Counted from the first letter of the stretch, positions 37,101 through 48,280 are shown. The stretch is DNA of 64,000 nucleotides from Struthio camelus (GCF_040807025.1 NC_090943.1:122635400-122699399); one strand, 5' to 3'. A program made the numbers and translations. The notes: generated by a model not told the origin, from the letters alone.

Positions 37101-40100
37101 AGAGGGATTTGACTTGGATCTGTAAAGAAGTGCAGTTGAAAGGCTGCAGAAGTTTCCACCTGTTTCTGAGGTAGGCATAAAAGGATTAGGTTTCTATTAT
37201 TTAAACAGAAGCCATTAACTTACAGCAAATAAATGTCCAATTGCAACAGAAAATCCAATTGCTAAAGCTACTGAACCAGTGACATCACTTCGTTTTGAAT
37301 CACAGCTGGCAAAAATAGTGAAAACCAGCTGGAATGTAATTATCAACTCCACCAGGAGTCCGTGGCCAGCGGAAAGATCATCATGTACCTGGAGGAAGAG
37401 AAAGAAACATGAGCAATGAAGCAACTGTGAGCTTGTAAATCAAAAAGCTAAATATATATTTTAAAATAAAGATAATTTTAAAACTGTACACAGGGAAAAG
37501 CAACAATAAACAGGTACAGATTCACGTTTTGTTGTTTTAAGTTTGAAGGCTATTGAAAATTATTGCTGGACTGGCAAAAGAAGTCTTGACAGTAACATCC
37601 AATAAGAACTTCAAAGTTAGACTGCAGAAGTATAGTTTATTTTTTACACAGGGATTTGCAAATGCTGCACTTCTTTGCTTTTTTCCTTTGGAGCACTGTA
37701 ATTTACTATTCAATTATAAATTCATTAATTAGCCCTGACTTAATTAATTTAAATTTCAATTAAAAATTAAGCAGTGAACAGCTCAAGTGCATTTTTAATA
37801 ATTCCTGCAATAGGGCTAACTGATGGCATTCCTTATTAGTTTAGAACAAAGCTGAAATCTAAGCCACAATCTATTTCAAAAGTGTGTCATTTTAAATTGA
37901 TGTTTTTTCAATCCCCATCATAATGGCACAGAATTAATTTCCCCCTCCTTGATCCATCTGAAAATAATATATGCATGAAATGCCATTTAAGTGGTATATG
38001 TAAATTAACAGCACCTGCTGTCATCAGATTTGGGGAAGTTTTAGAAAACTTCCATAAAAAGAATGGCTATACCGCATTGCGTCAACCCATCCTGAGGGGA
38101 ACTTTAAGCCATGTCTAGATGCCATAAGGAAACCAGCAAGCTCCTGAAATCTCTGCTTGAGTGCTCTTTATTCTACGTGACACTGCTTACATTTTCTTAG
38201 GCTCTAAAAGCTAGTGTACTTCAAGAGCAGAAGCTATTACCATCGTGACTCCCAAACCACCCACCACACTGGGTGGCGTGACAAGGTAGAGGATGCCTGC
38301 CCCCACAATGGCTCCCAGGCACTGGGCGACAATATAGAAGACGGACTTGGCAAGGCTGATCTTCCTTGTGCAGACCATCGCAACAGTCACCGCAGGGTTA
38401 ATGTGGCCTCCGCTAATGTGTCCGAAACACTGCACCATGGTGGCAATGCTGAGTCCAAAGCAGAGAGAGATAAGGACCATGTCAACAGGCAGGGGCTTCT
38501 CAGATCCACCCCAGTTGATTGTAGAGCCAAGGCTGAGGAGGACAAAAATTAGCATGGCCAAGAACTCTGCTGAGACAGCTTTCCAGAAGGGTTGAGTCCA
38601 GACTCCTTTGAACGCCACCATGATGGTCTCGCACTTGCACAGACGTCCACACTTACTGAAAAGAACAAAACAAAACTCCATCAAAAGTCACCAAGTAAGG
38701 CTTATGCCTTACTGTTGGGAGGTGTTATCTGGCAGACTTTGGAGGGAAAGCAGCAATGAAGAGCATCCTTGGACTGGGACAACGATAGACATAGGCATTG
38801 TTAGAGCAGATTGCCCTTAAAACATGACCAGGGTTCAAGAGGCTGCTTTTAGCGCGGGACACAGGCAATTAATCATCCTGCTGTGATATGCCTGTGTTTA
38901 TAGCTTCAGTTCAGGAAAAGCAGCCTCTATTTTTAGAAAATAAGTGAGTGTGAAAATAAGCTTGGTGTTCTACACTATTTGAACCCTGCCTGACAGGCTC
39001 TGTAAAGCCCTACTACTTTCAGTGGCCTGTTTACCATCATGCTCATTAACTCAGTGAGTATCTACGGTCTTTTCCTTCAGCAATCTGTATTTTCTACCAA
39101 ACATGTACAACAGTTCAGTATAAGGCAACACCTCAGCCAAAATGATTCTGGTAACACTGCAGTTTGGGACATTAGCCTGGAGTTTATAAGAGAAAGTCTA
39201 TTGTTCCAACACTCTCACAAACCTATACTTCAATTTTAAATGTATTCAGAGAACAGTTTCTTCACTGTGGACATAGAATTTAGGATTACTTGTATCTTCC
39301 TGGCTGAATTCAATTTTTACTCTATCTTTGGAATCAATCATGCAATCAATAAGATGCTTTCTTTTGGACTAAAGGTGCAGGGTAAGTAGTCAAATAGAAC
39401 AATATTTACTGTATGTTTGGTGTACAGGCCTCTGTGCAGCAAAGAAAGAAGTGTCTTGGTTTTCCACTGTGTTTGAAGAGGCTACCTATTAGTCTACATT
39501 GCCTTCCTGACAAGTTACAATTCTGCTAGATGCTCAGATACCTATGAAACTGGGTCACTAAAGAAAATTTGCTGTATTAATAAGTTAGGAGAATAAGCCA
39601 AAAGGGAAGCATTTTAATGAGTTTCTAAGGAATACTAACAAGATTCTTCTTTAAAAACAAAAAACTTCAACCCCTCAGAAAAGAAAACGAAAATATTCAG
39701 TAGCTATACTTGGAGTAGAATTTCGAGTTGAAGGATGGATGACTTTAATGCTCAGTTGTCTGAGGTAACTGAGCTACAATGCATATTTAATACCACTTAC
39801 ATGAGGGAGAAGCATAAAAGGCATGTCTGGCCTTTTCAAGTTATTGCAAGAGGAAAGGCCCATGAATTTCTTAATAGTTGCAAAGAGTTAGGGAAAAGCA
39901 GTTTAATCCTGTGACTGGAGCAAGTAATTTGTTTTCCCTGTCTCATTCCTTATGCTAATTTACTAGGTATTTTGGATAAGTCTCTTGAACTCTATCTCAG
40001 TTCTCTAGACTCTCAGATGAGAGCAAGAATTACATTGCCTACTGCAAATGGCGGCAGTAAAATGCTTATGAAGTCACCCGAGAGACTTGAGTTGCTCTGG

Positions 40101-42859
40101 CTAGAGAAGAACTGAAACCTGGGGTGGGGGGGAGTGAAGAAGTCAACCCCAAATTGACTTCTGATTTTAGATCAACCTCAAAACAAACTGAAAGCCATTT
40201 TTGTAAGATCTCATATTAACAGGCAGTTAATGACCGACTAACTAGATCAGACTTCTCATTCCAAATGGACCCAAATTCACCACCTTCCCCAATGCTAAAG
40301 CTAACAGTTGCCTATAAGAGGTGGCACTTAAATCCAAAGGTGTAAATCTGACACAGCTACTAACCTACAGCTACTTCCTCAGGAACAATTTAATTTAGTG
40401 GCCTGCCCAAGAGACAGGCGATATGTCCATAGTGGAACGAGCTTTGTATCTCAGGGCATGCCCTGATTAGACACTGTACATAGGGATGAGACATATCCCG
40501 CTGTCCACAGTAAAGAAACCTAGACACCCAGACAAGGGCTGCAGCACTCGCCTCCTGTTTCCCCTGTAGTTCAGTTTGGATGCAGCCCAGGACTCCCTGA
40601 GCTTTATTTTGCGCTTACTTTTGCTGAGCAAAGCACAAGCATGGGTACTATATTCCAGACTTCTGTAGTATGTCCCACCGCACTGAAGGCGTGCTGAGGG
40701 GACTGCAGCTGTTTGGAGCACGTAAGAGAAGGGGTATAGTGTCCTGATTTCTTTGTCCCAGTTTGCCCCATCTCTTTTTATATGATGGGAATAGCAAGGT
40801 CCATGAATTAACTGCATTCCTTCATCCTGTAGGGGCAGACAGAAGAGAGATGTTCACATTGGATACTGAAATAATGCAGTTCACTTCCTTCAGGTTGTGA
40901 AGGGTTTAGGAAGCATGCATTAAGTGTACAAGTGGGACAGCAAAGAATCAGAAAGTCACACTTTCTGTTGAGCTGCTACTGGCTCTGTCTAGGAAAAGGC
41001 CAACCCTTACAGCCAATATAAGCAGATCCTACACTGCTAGTCCAGCTGAGAGCATGTGCTGTCAGTTCAGTCAATATTTACAGTCTTGAAAAAGCAAAAA
41101 TGCTATATGTAAACCAAATGCACCTATTAACGCATAACTCAAATAAAAGAAACTGTTAATCAAAAAAAATTTCTATCCTGCTAATACAGCATGCTGCATA
41201 AAAGAAAAAAGTCAAAAGAGTAAGCCTATACTGTGTCACCTTATTTGGATAGTTAACCATGTAAATATTCATTTTTAATGCACACATGTTTTTCTGAAAT
41301 AGTCTGGGTAAGACCTGGCAAAACGTCCAGCTGCCAGAGCCAACTTTTTATTACGAATTACATACCTTTCTCCCCCACAGCAAACTCCCCTAAAATGCTC
41401 CCGAAAGCTTAACTTGCTAATGAAAGTGCTTAAGCCCTGAATTCAGGTTCTCACTTAAATTCAAAGGCTATCAGTAACTTTAGATATGGTGTTGATTTCA
41501 AAGTCTACTATTTTTTCAGCATGAAGTTAATTTAACAGCTTTAGATAAGGCAGAGAAACAGTGATGGCTGTGCCAGGTCTGAAACTGAAATGTGACTTTC
41601 TAGCAGCTGAAACGTGCCATCTAAGTCGCAAAACAATTTCAAAGTAGTTGCAGTTTGCCAGCACACAGTTCTCTTAGATAAATACAAAATACAACAGAAG
41701 AAAAAAAAAAAAGACACTTTCATATCATGGTCGCAGTTTCACATGTGGTTGCACTTTGAAATTCTCTGGTCTAGACTACAAGATTATATAGAAGAATGAC
41801 TGATAGGATGCAAGGTGTGTTTTACAGCACGTATCACTTCAAGACGTAAAGTAACCTGAGGGTAAGGGCTGTATCTTACATTCTTCTAGATATTGTGTGA
41901 ATCTGAGTAAGGCAGCAGGCTTAATTACAGCTTTTAAGCCATAAAAATATGAATAACAACAACAGCTTCAGTACAAAAGTCAACTGGCACTTTTTAAATT
42001 CTTCCACTTCCGACTAACATGCTTTGGATGAATAAGGCAAGCAGAGCAAACAAACTGGAGGCAGGCTCCCAGCCAACCCTTCCACCCAACACCGTGGTCG
42101 CAGAGAAGTTTTGTGCGTGCTGCAGCTATTTGCGGTGGCATCTCCGCAGCAAACTCAGATAGTTCCCGACCTGTGCTGGCACAGCCGGCAATAAGCTCGA
42201 ATGGATATTAGGCACTTGCTTGCCAAACCTGGGGGGGGAGAGGGGGAAGAGGGATACTGTTGCAGTGCAAAGGCACTGTCTACAAGGCTTTTAAAGAGTC
42301 ATTTCGTTTCATCTTACGATAAAATACTAAACGAACAACTGCCACGAACATAGGAGCTAGGAAGGGGGAAGCCAGCACAGCAGCTCTCCGGCGGCTGTGA
42401 GCTCGCCTCCCTGTAGCCGGACCGCGAGCGGCAGGCAGAAAGTTTTAGGGTGCAGAGAAGCAGGGCGCTCGCACCCCTGCGGCCCCGTTAGCTCCTCCAA
42501 GCTCCCGAGGGTGCTCGAAAGGCTGCGGGAGCGGGACGGGGCTGCGCGGCGGGGGGAAGCGACCCCCGGGCGCACGCAGCCGGCGCACCCCGACGGGAGG
42601 CTGCGGCTCCCCGACCGCGGCGCGGGAGCATCGCGGAGCCCGGACCCGCGCCTCCGCGGGGCACGAAACGCGGGGCGCCCGGGGGACTCCGCGCGAGCCG
42701 ACGGAGCCAGGGCCAGGGCCGCCGAGGGACCCCCACCCGACCCCCCATACACCCGTACCCCACTCGCCTTTCCCCCCTCCCCCGAAAACCTCCCGGGAAA
42801 GCCGCCCGCGGAGAGCCGCGCACTCACCCGCGGCGCGGAGCGGCCGCTGCGTCGCTCAT
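33897..42859 (-). CDS. AQP4: Aquaporin-4, complete gene, five coding exons
   Basis: Water channel of the MIP family; in vertebrates it sits in astrocyte end-feet and other basolateral membranes and forms orthogonal arrays. The five exons (entries below) join to 972 nt, 323 residues, the length of human AQP4-M1. All four introns have GT-AG ends; the first is phase 2, the others phase 0. Six membrane segments are recognisable. The two NPA pore motifs are at residues 97-99 and 213-215. The aromatic/arginine filter residues F77, H201, A210 and R216 are all present. S111 and S180, known phosphorylation positions, are kept. The protein ends in SSV, the PDZ ligand that binds syntrophin. The human N153 sequon is replaced by Asp. 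The neighbour upstream on the same strand is CHST9, as in mammals. Assignment is by close similarity recalled for vertebrate AQP4; paralogues AQP1, 2 and 5 lack this N-terminus and tail. Confidence 0.97.
34176..36782 (-). other. AQP4 intron 4
   Basis: 2.6 kb phase 0 intron between exons 4 and 5. It holds a short (CT)n run near 34,559-34,575 and otherwise unremarkable AT-rich sequence. I see no additional exon or recognisable repeat. Confidence 0.9.
36783..36863 (-). CDS. AQP4: AQP4 coding exon 4
   Basis: 81 nt, 27 codons, residues 205-231. Acceptor CTGTAG, donor GTAACT. It carries the second pore motif NPARSF (N213, R216) and a potential sequon at Asn206 (NYT). The end reads MGKWENQW, differing slightly from the mammalian MGNWENHW in the extracellular stretch before membrane segment 6. 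The correct frame contains no internal Met start, so this exon is visible only by comparison. Confidence 0.95.
36864..37223 (-). other. AQP4 intron 3
   Basis: 360-base phase 0 intron, donor GTAAGT and acceptor CTGTAG. Nothing else recognisable. Confidence 0.93.
37224..37388 (-). CDS. AQP4: AQP4 coding exon 3
   Basis: 165 nt, exactly 55 codons, residues 150-204. Acceptor CTCCAG, donor GTAAGT. It encodes extracellular loop C, membrane segments 4 and 5, and His201 of the selectivity filter. Loop C has the sequence HDDLSAGHG, so the mammalian N-glycosylation sequon at 153 (Asn-Leu-Thr) is absent. The intracellular loop DSKRSDVTG keeps Ser180. Confidence 0.96.
37389..38240 (-). other. AQP4 intron 2
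   Basis: 852-base phase 0 intron, donor GTAATA and acceptor CTCCAG. The part around 37,700-37,960 is very AT-rich (TTAATTAATTTAAATTTCAA-type sequence). No repeat family recognised. Confidence 0.92.
38241..38655 (-). CDS. AQP4: AQP4 coding exon 2 (M23 start, first half of the pore)
   Basis: Acceptor TTTTCAG at the upstream edge, donor GTAATA after an ATG codon; 415 nt. It encodes residues 11 to 149: the cysteine-rich start (Cys13, Cys17, Cys19), Met23 at 38,619-38,621, membrane segments 1 to 3, and the first NPA loop (N97). Cys13 and Cys17 are the palmitoylated positions known for M1. The Met23 codon has A at -3 and G at +4, a strong initiation context, consistent with the shorter M23 isoform arising by leaky scanning or from an internal promoter. 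The open frame continues past both splice sites by chance, so an unspliced reading would give a false 157-residue protein. Confidence 0.97.
38656..42827 (-). other. AQP4 intron 1
   Basis: 4.2 kb phase 2 intron separating the M1 exon from the exon with Met23. In mammals this interval also contains the promoter for M23 transcripts, so the first kilobase upstream of exon 2 (38,656-39,700) may be regulatory. A possible MIR-like fragment lies at about 39,900-40,030 and a G-rich run at 42,230-42,255. Confidence 0.88.
39900..40030 (+). repeat. Possible MIR-like SINE fragment
   Basis: Contains a decayed version of the MIR core: GGATAAGTCTCTTGAACTCT, then a CTCAGTTCTC-like block and a downstream TACATTGCCTAC block in the expected order. 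Heavily diverged; identification is by eye only. Confidence 0.35.
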
Positions 42860-42970
42860 GCCTCCCGGGCGGGCGCGGAGCGCGGCAGCGGGTCAGCGCC
42901 GCTCGCCCGGGGGGGGCGCAGGGGGCACGGAAGGGCTCCGGGACATGCAGCGAGCGAGAGCGGCAGTCCC
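42390..42970. promoter_or_regulatory. CpG island at the AQP4 first exon
   Basis: About 580 bases with very high G+C and dense CpG in an otherwise AT-rich window, covering the M1 exon and its donor site. Open frames of 100-200 codons on both strands here result from the lack of stop codons in GC-rich DNA and are not genes. It marks a promoter for the M1 transcript and could also serve a divergent noncoding transcript. Confidence 0.85.
42828..42859 (-). CDS. AQP4: AQP4 coding exon 1 (M1 start)
   Basis: This exon is too short for an ORF scan. It reads ATG then codons for [10 protein letters not shown] plus two bases (GG), followed directly by a GTGAGT donor. Joining GG to the T that opens exon 2 makes a Gly codon and gives ...RRGKCG, matching the mammalian M1 N-terminus (MSD...GKCG). 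The M1 start has a purine at -3 but A at +4, a moderate context. The exon is inside the CpG island and about 135 bases downstream of a TATA-like element. Confidence 0.93.
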
Positions 42971-42995
42971 AGTCACTCTCCCCTACCTGCTTTCC

Positions 42996-43001
42996 CTTAT
43001 A
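42996..43001 (-). promoter_or_regulatory. TATA-like element upstream of AQP4 exon 1
   Basis: TATAAG within CCTATAAGGG on the minus strand, about 137 bases upstream of the M1 ATG. A start about 30 bases downstream would give a 5' UTR near 105 nt. Position and strand fit, but no transcript evidence is available. Confidence 0.4.
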
Positions 43002-46000
43002 GGTGAAGGGTACTTGAGCAACTGCCGCCAGGCCGCCGGCTGTTTCCTATTTGCGATCATGTGAATATGCAGATGAATTCAGGTGGTTTGCTGCCGCTCG
43101 TGAAAAGAAGCCAGGGCAGGAGGAAGCCCACTGTGCTTTTGCAGCGGGGGCTGCGTGGCATGGGGGATGATTCAAAAAACGTCTCGGTTTCCTCCTTGGT
43201 GCTGCCTGCTGCACACATTATGCTATGAAATAAACTCTAAGCTACTCTGCAGCCAGTTAGCTTTATCCATCTAAAATAACTATCGGTACGCTACCATTAC
43301 GTTACTGGCTGCAAAAAAGAGGCAAGTTGTTTAATTCGTTGGAAGTTGCTGAGTTCAACAAAGTTCTGCCCACTGTGCAAAGTCACTGAAAAACGTGCTG
43401 GAATTAGATCGTTATGCTGCTGAGAAATTCGGATAGTTCCCACCTCGAGAAGGACCCAGTGAATCTACAGAGTGAAAAAGACGCAACCAAATAACAGCCT
43501 TTCGGTAATAAAAAGCAAAGTTGCCTAAGTTTCCGGGCAAGATTATTTTGTTAGGGAACGTATAGAAGTTGATACTTCAACAAGGCAAGGATGAAAATGG
43601 AACAAGGTGTCTAGAAAACCCTTTTTCGGGGGGTTTGCACCTTGAATGCAATATAAAGAGTCTAGGAGTAAACTATATAGGAGAGCGTTTTCAATGATAC
43701 ATTGTGCAAGTGTTAAACCAGGTTATAAGAGCATGCACAGAGAAACTCCATCTACTACTGTGCATGCATACAGCAACAGAGAAAGAATAAAAACTAGTCA
43801 TGACGATCTGCCAGCCTGACCAGCAGATGGATTACACTTTACTAGGCAGTCTTTCTGACCATTAGAAAACAGCGTGAGAGCTGAAGAACTGCTTTGGGGA
43901 GGCATGGAAACCATGGATAGAAAGCCCTCTTTTAGGCTCTGCTAGGAGACTCTGGACCCTGGGTAACTATTTACGTGGGTGCAAAGCAAGTGCAATGTAA
44001 AACACTCTCGGTTGAGAATGTCCTGCACAAAACTGCACGCGCAGTAATAAAGAAGCAGTATCCATGTGTTAAATACTTACCAATCAGAGTTTATGGTAAA
44101 TACAAGGTGATCATAAAGTACAATTGTGTGTGCATGTGTGTTCTCATGCATTCTCAAGCGTTTCCATGCTCTTTCCTTAAAGCCATGTCATAAAAGATAC
44201 TAAAACAAAGTATTGCAAGAAACATTTGCAATTCACCGACAAATAAAAACAACTGCTGGATATTTCTGGTTTTCAAACTTTACTTCATTTGCTTATGTCT
44301 ACAGCTTAGTTAAGAAGTGGTACAGTCACCATTATACAGCTCTACTCTTTTATTCGTTGCATTTGGTTTCTCAGTTTACGCCATTCACAGCTTGTTGCAG
44401 CGATTCCAGAAACTTCATGTTCTAACAGAATCATATGGACACATAATCCCATCATACACTCCGAGACCAATTTTGTTAGCATCAAGGTTGCAAGAGGAGT
44501 TCCTCACAGTGAAAGGGATTTGAATAGAATATTCCTCTGCAGTGGGTTTTTTTTTCCTATTCCCTTTTTTATCTGTACCCTTTTTTATAGTGTACAAAAA
44601 GCTCTTTTGTAGTGCTCTGTTTTGAACACCCGTGGGCTCCCCAGCTTGACTGCACCGCATCTTATCCCACCTGCATTTGGTGAAGTCATTATCTGATTAT
44701 TTCAGCCTTTCACACCATGGCTACTTCTGCCATACTCACCTTTACTGTCTTCTTTTCTCTGTTGTTCCAAAGGTTACAAAAAGCTCAAGTACAAAACTCA
44801 AATTTCCTTCCAGTTTCAGAACTGGCTCTTTCAAACAAGAGCAGAGGTTACTTTCACGGCTTTGCCCAGGCAACGTACTTGCTCTTTGCCACCTTGCAGA
44901 GTCTACTTCTGAGGTCCCCCAAAGAAGCAGTAATCACAAACAAAGCTCACCTAGCAAAACAAATGATTGCTGTTCCTTTTCTTGCAGTTAGCACGTATTT
45001 GCTCTTTGTGATCTGCAGAGCAGGTCACTGTCACATGGAGAAGCCAGAACATTAATAGCTTCTGTCACTACTCGCGTTCTTACTGAGAGAGATCTTCTGG
45101 AGGATTAGACAAAGGTTGTGGCCACACAAACAGGGAAAGGCAACACTTAAGGCACAAACCTGGAGCAAACTGCACTGTGCCAGCCCTGATCAAAAAAGCA
45201 GACTGTGTTCTGTTGAAAGCACAGAAGGCAAGGAAGCCATCCCCTGAGATGACACTGAAAAACACAGGAAAGCAACCCAAGTTTTTTGCAAGGATAAATT
45301 CGTTATTACTGGGAGTTGGGACCACATGGTTTCTTTTGTTTGCTTATGTGTTTTCATCTTTTTAAAACCTGGGTTAGCTCATTTTGGACGTCTTCCCTAA
45401 GAGAAAATACTCCTCCTCCTGCTGTGCTCAGCACAGCTAAGGAAATAACTAGTAAAAGTATATATATGAAAAATTTAAAAATGGTGTTAATGCTCAATCC
45501 ATGTCTGAAGGGGGAAAGATATGCAGTGGAATCTGTCTGCATCTCTCCTTCTCCTTCAGTAAACATTTCATCAGAGCATCTGTAGTCATTTTTAGGGCAT
45601 CATGAATTAAAGATCTCTGTAGGAAAGTAAGCCCTGGTGAGCTGCAACTCCTAAGACACGTCCATGTTCTGAATAAGGACTTCTCAGACAGCTGCAGAGG
45701 TTGGATCTGGGATTTTGGTTTGGTCTGTTATGGAGGAGAGGGTAAACTGCCAAAGCTGGAAAGCAGTGTGCAAACAGCTAATTCTAACTAAAATAATAGG
45801 AGGGCGGAGAGGCAGAAAATCTCCCGGGACTAGATTCTGTCACCTTACTGAAAGCAACATGGGCAGAGCACCCTTCATTTCTATGGCAGTTCCTACGGAT
45901 TTTCATCCTGGGCAGCTGTGTCAGATCTGCTTCACAAGGTTTGTCAAAGGAGACTGAAGCAGGGAAAAGAAAGATGATTCCCCCTTCGCCCCCGCCGCCC

Positions 46001-46089
46001 TGAGACTGACATAATTTAGAAGCACCCTGTGTTTTCTCAGTGATCTTAGTTCTTTTCCACTTGTACCCAGAGGATCTGGATTGTTCTCA

Positions 46090-46400
46090 TTTATGCTGCT
46101 GTTTTTAAGTTGCTCAGCTCTCTCAGCTCATCTCTCATCACCACTTCAGGCTTTCAGTTTCCAAAAGCAATGAGGCTTACATGAATGTGCTCTCTCTCCC
46201 TCTCTCTTTCTCTCTCTCTCTCCTTCTCTTTCTCTCTCTCTCTCTCTGCTCCTCTCTCTGCATTCCTGCCCTTTCCAATAGTTTTTGAACCCATAGGCCA
46301 ATTTCAGCTACAGCTGACAGAGGATCAAAAAATCCCCAAACTGTTTAAGTTCCTGCCAACCATGTCAGAATGAGTGCCCACGCAGGGTTTGCAGGTAACT
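46090..46400 (+). repeat. Unnamed repeat, copy 1
   Basis: Matches 47,945-48,280 in the same orientation. Shared blocks are TGCTGCTGTTT-TAAG--CTCAGCTC, CACCACT-CAGGCTTTCAGTTTCC, AAT-AGGCTTA, a pyrimidine tract, TTTTGAA, ACAGCT-AC-GAG and TAAGTTCC-GCC. The order is conserved, so this is real homology. I do not recognise the family. Confidence 0.6.
46190..46260 (+). repeat. (TC)n microsatellite
   Basis: About 70 bases of almost pure CT dinucleotide with occasional TTC and CCC interruptions. It sits inside one of the two copies of the 46/48 kb repeat pair; the other copy has only a short CTCTCCTTCTCTGTGTCTCT at the same place. Confidence 0.95.
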
Positions 46401-47944
46401 CACAGTGGTCGGGAAGCTTGCTGCTACTCGGAGGAGCAGCTCCAAAAGGACTCTCTGAAGTGCCCGAGTGACGAAGGAAGTTAGCTGCCATTTTCATAAG
46501 TCCTAGGAGACTAAATTCTGTTTACCTCCCTTGGCTCGTATTGACAAGAGCATTTGAAAACAGACTGTAAGCCTTTTAGAAAGCATGGACATTTACAGAA
46601 ACTCTCAGACCTTTCTTTACTGACTGACTGAAAGTTTTACTCTGTTGTCACTAATAAATCCCTTTTCCCTCACCAATTTATGTTTTATAAATGTGGGTTA
46701 AGCCTTGTCTACTAAAAGGATCTTAAATAAAACACTGCTTACTAAAATGTGATCTTTGCACATTTCTAAAGTTTTAATTTTCCTACAGTGTAATCTTGTT
46801 AGTTAGGTCATTCGGTTTGTCACGCCTTGGTATCAGTCTGGTCCAGATTTGGCTGCAGGGCTATGTTCTCCTGACATTTAGAGCAAGAATTCCCTGGGAA
46901 ATCAGTCAAGAGATTTGACATTGCTGCTGGCCAAGCTCCAGAGGGTTTAGCTTTACTCTCCTTCTGTATTTATTGTGGAATCTGTCTATCCACAAGCTGC
47001 ACATTGAGTCCCGTGCTAGAGGAGCAAAACTAAAAGGGACAAAATGGCCATTCATTTGAGGGGTTCATTCAGGCTTTTCATAAAGGTCTTACAAGAAGCT
47101 GTGCAGTTGGATGACTGCTGAGCTTCCTTAGTCCTGCTCAATTACTTTTCTCACGAGACAATCTGGACTGACTGCCTTTTCTTTACTCTGTCCCCCCACC
47201 TCAGCAAGCAGCAATAACATTTAGAAAAGCAAAATTAAGAGCTAGATAGGATAGGAACCACCTGGGGGCTTTTAATCTTAGAAATGTTTTCATTTGAAGG
47301 ACTTTGAAACATGGCACGGCTAGATCCTTTGCTGGTAATACAGGAAAAAGCCCTTTCTCTCTTCTCCTGCCCCAAACTTCTGCCACTCCTGTTGCAAAAA
47401 GCTAAATCCATGGCAGATGCATAGACAGGATTTGATGAACGGGAGGGGAGGAGCAGGAAAGCAGTCTTGGACACTTGTTCAGGTTATGGGAGAGTACAGA
47501 ACAGACTCCCGGGGTCAATTGCAAATGCGGGAGAGAAATAGTATGGATCCCCTGTGGAAGGAGGGAATGACATGCAGAGATGCAGGGAAGGGTGCAGGTG
47601 AGAGTCTGAGTATTTGCTGCAGTACTTTAACCAGGAGGCTGGGGCTACTCTCGCTTTTCCTTCTGCCCCTCTTTGGGAGGCATTTTGAGGCCATCCTCAA
47701 AGTGCCATCCTGAGGTGGCCGCTTGACCCAGCATGCTAGCTGCTTGCAGGCTGAGGCGGTGTGGTCTCAGCTAGCAGAGCTGAAGAGATATATCTCACTT
47801 TGCTAGGGACACATTGAAATTTGCTTATGCAATCTAATTTTATCAGCTGCATAAAATGTTGTATTCCACTTCGTATATACCACCTGCGTACAGTCTTTAG
47901 CATTCAGCCAGGCTTTCCAGACTGATCTAAGCTGCTCTGCTCTA

Positions 47945-48280
47945 CAGTCCTGCTGCTGTTTCTAAGCTCCTCAGCTCCTGCTGCTCTGACTTCCCATTCA
48001 GCACCACTCCAGGCTTTCAGTTTCCTTCAGAAATAAGGCTTAGATTAAGCATCTGCCTCTCCTTCTCTGTGTCTCTTCTCTCTTCAGTAAGTTTTGAAAT
48101 TGCAGTCTGTGTTAACTCATGACGGTAGTGATTGAGCTTGCACGTTCTACTTTTTTACCTAGTTTTAAGAATGAAGAGCACTACCTCAAAAAGAGTTACA
48201 GCTAACGGAGACCTCTAAGTTCCCGGCCTTTTATGACAACCAGTCCCAGTGTGGGTGCAGCAGCAAGCACATACAACCAT
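47945..48280 (+). repeat. Unnamed repeat, copy 2
   Basis: Second copy of the 46.1 kb element, 1.86 kb away, same orientation. The pyrimidine tract is shorter here. It may be a dispersed element or a local duplication. Confidence 0.6.

Noticed and set aside
38211..38684. A self-contained 157-residue aquaporin-like protein
   Set aside because: It is AQP4 exon 2 read through its splice sites at both ends; TTTTCAG and GTAATA mark the true limits.
42397..43002. 201-codon open frame on the plus strand, and 156- and 111-codon frames opposite
   Set aside because: They lie in the CpG island, where stops are rare. Composition is Arg/Pro/Gly/Ala-rich on every frame, and the real coding content here is the 32-base AQP4 exon on the minus strand.
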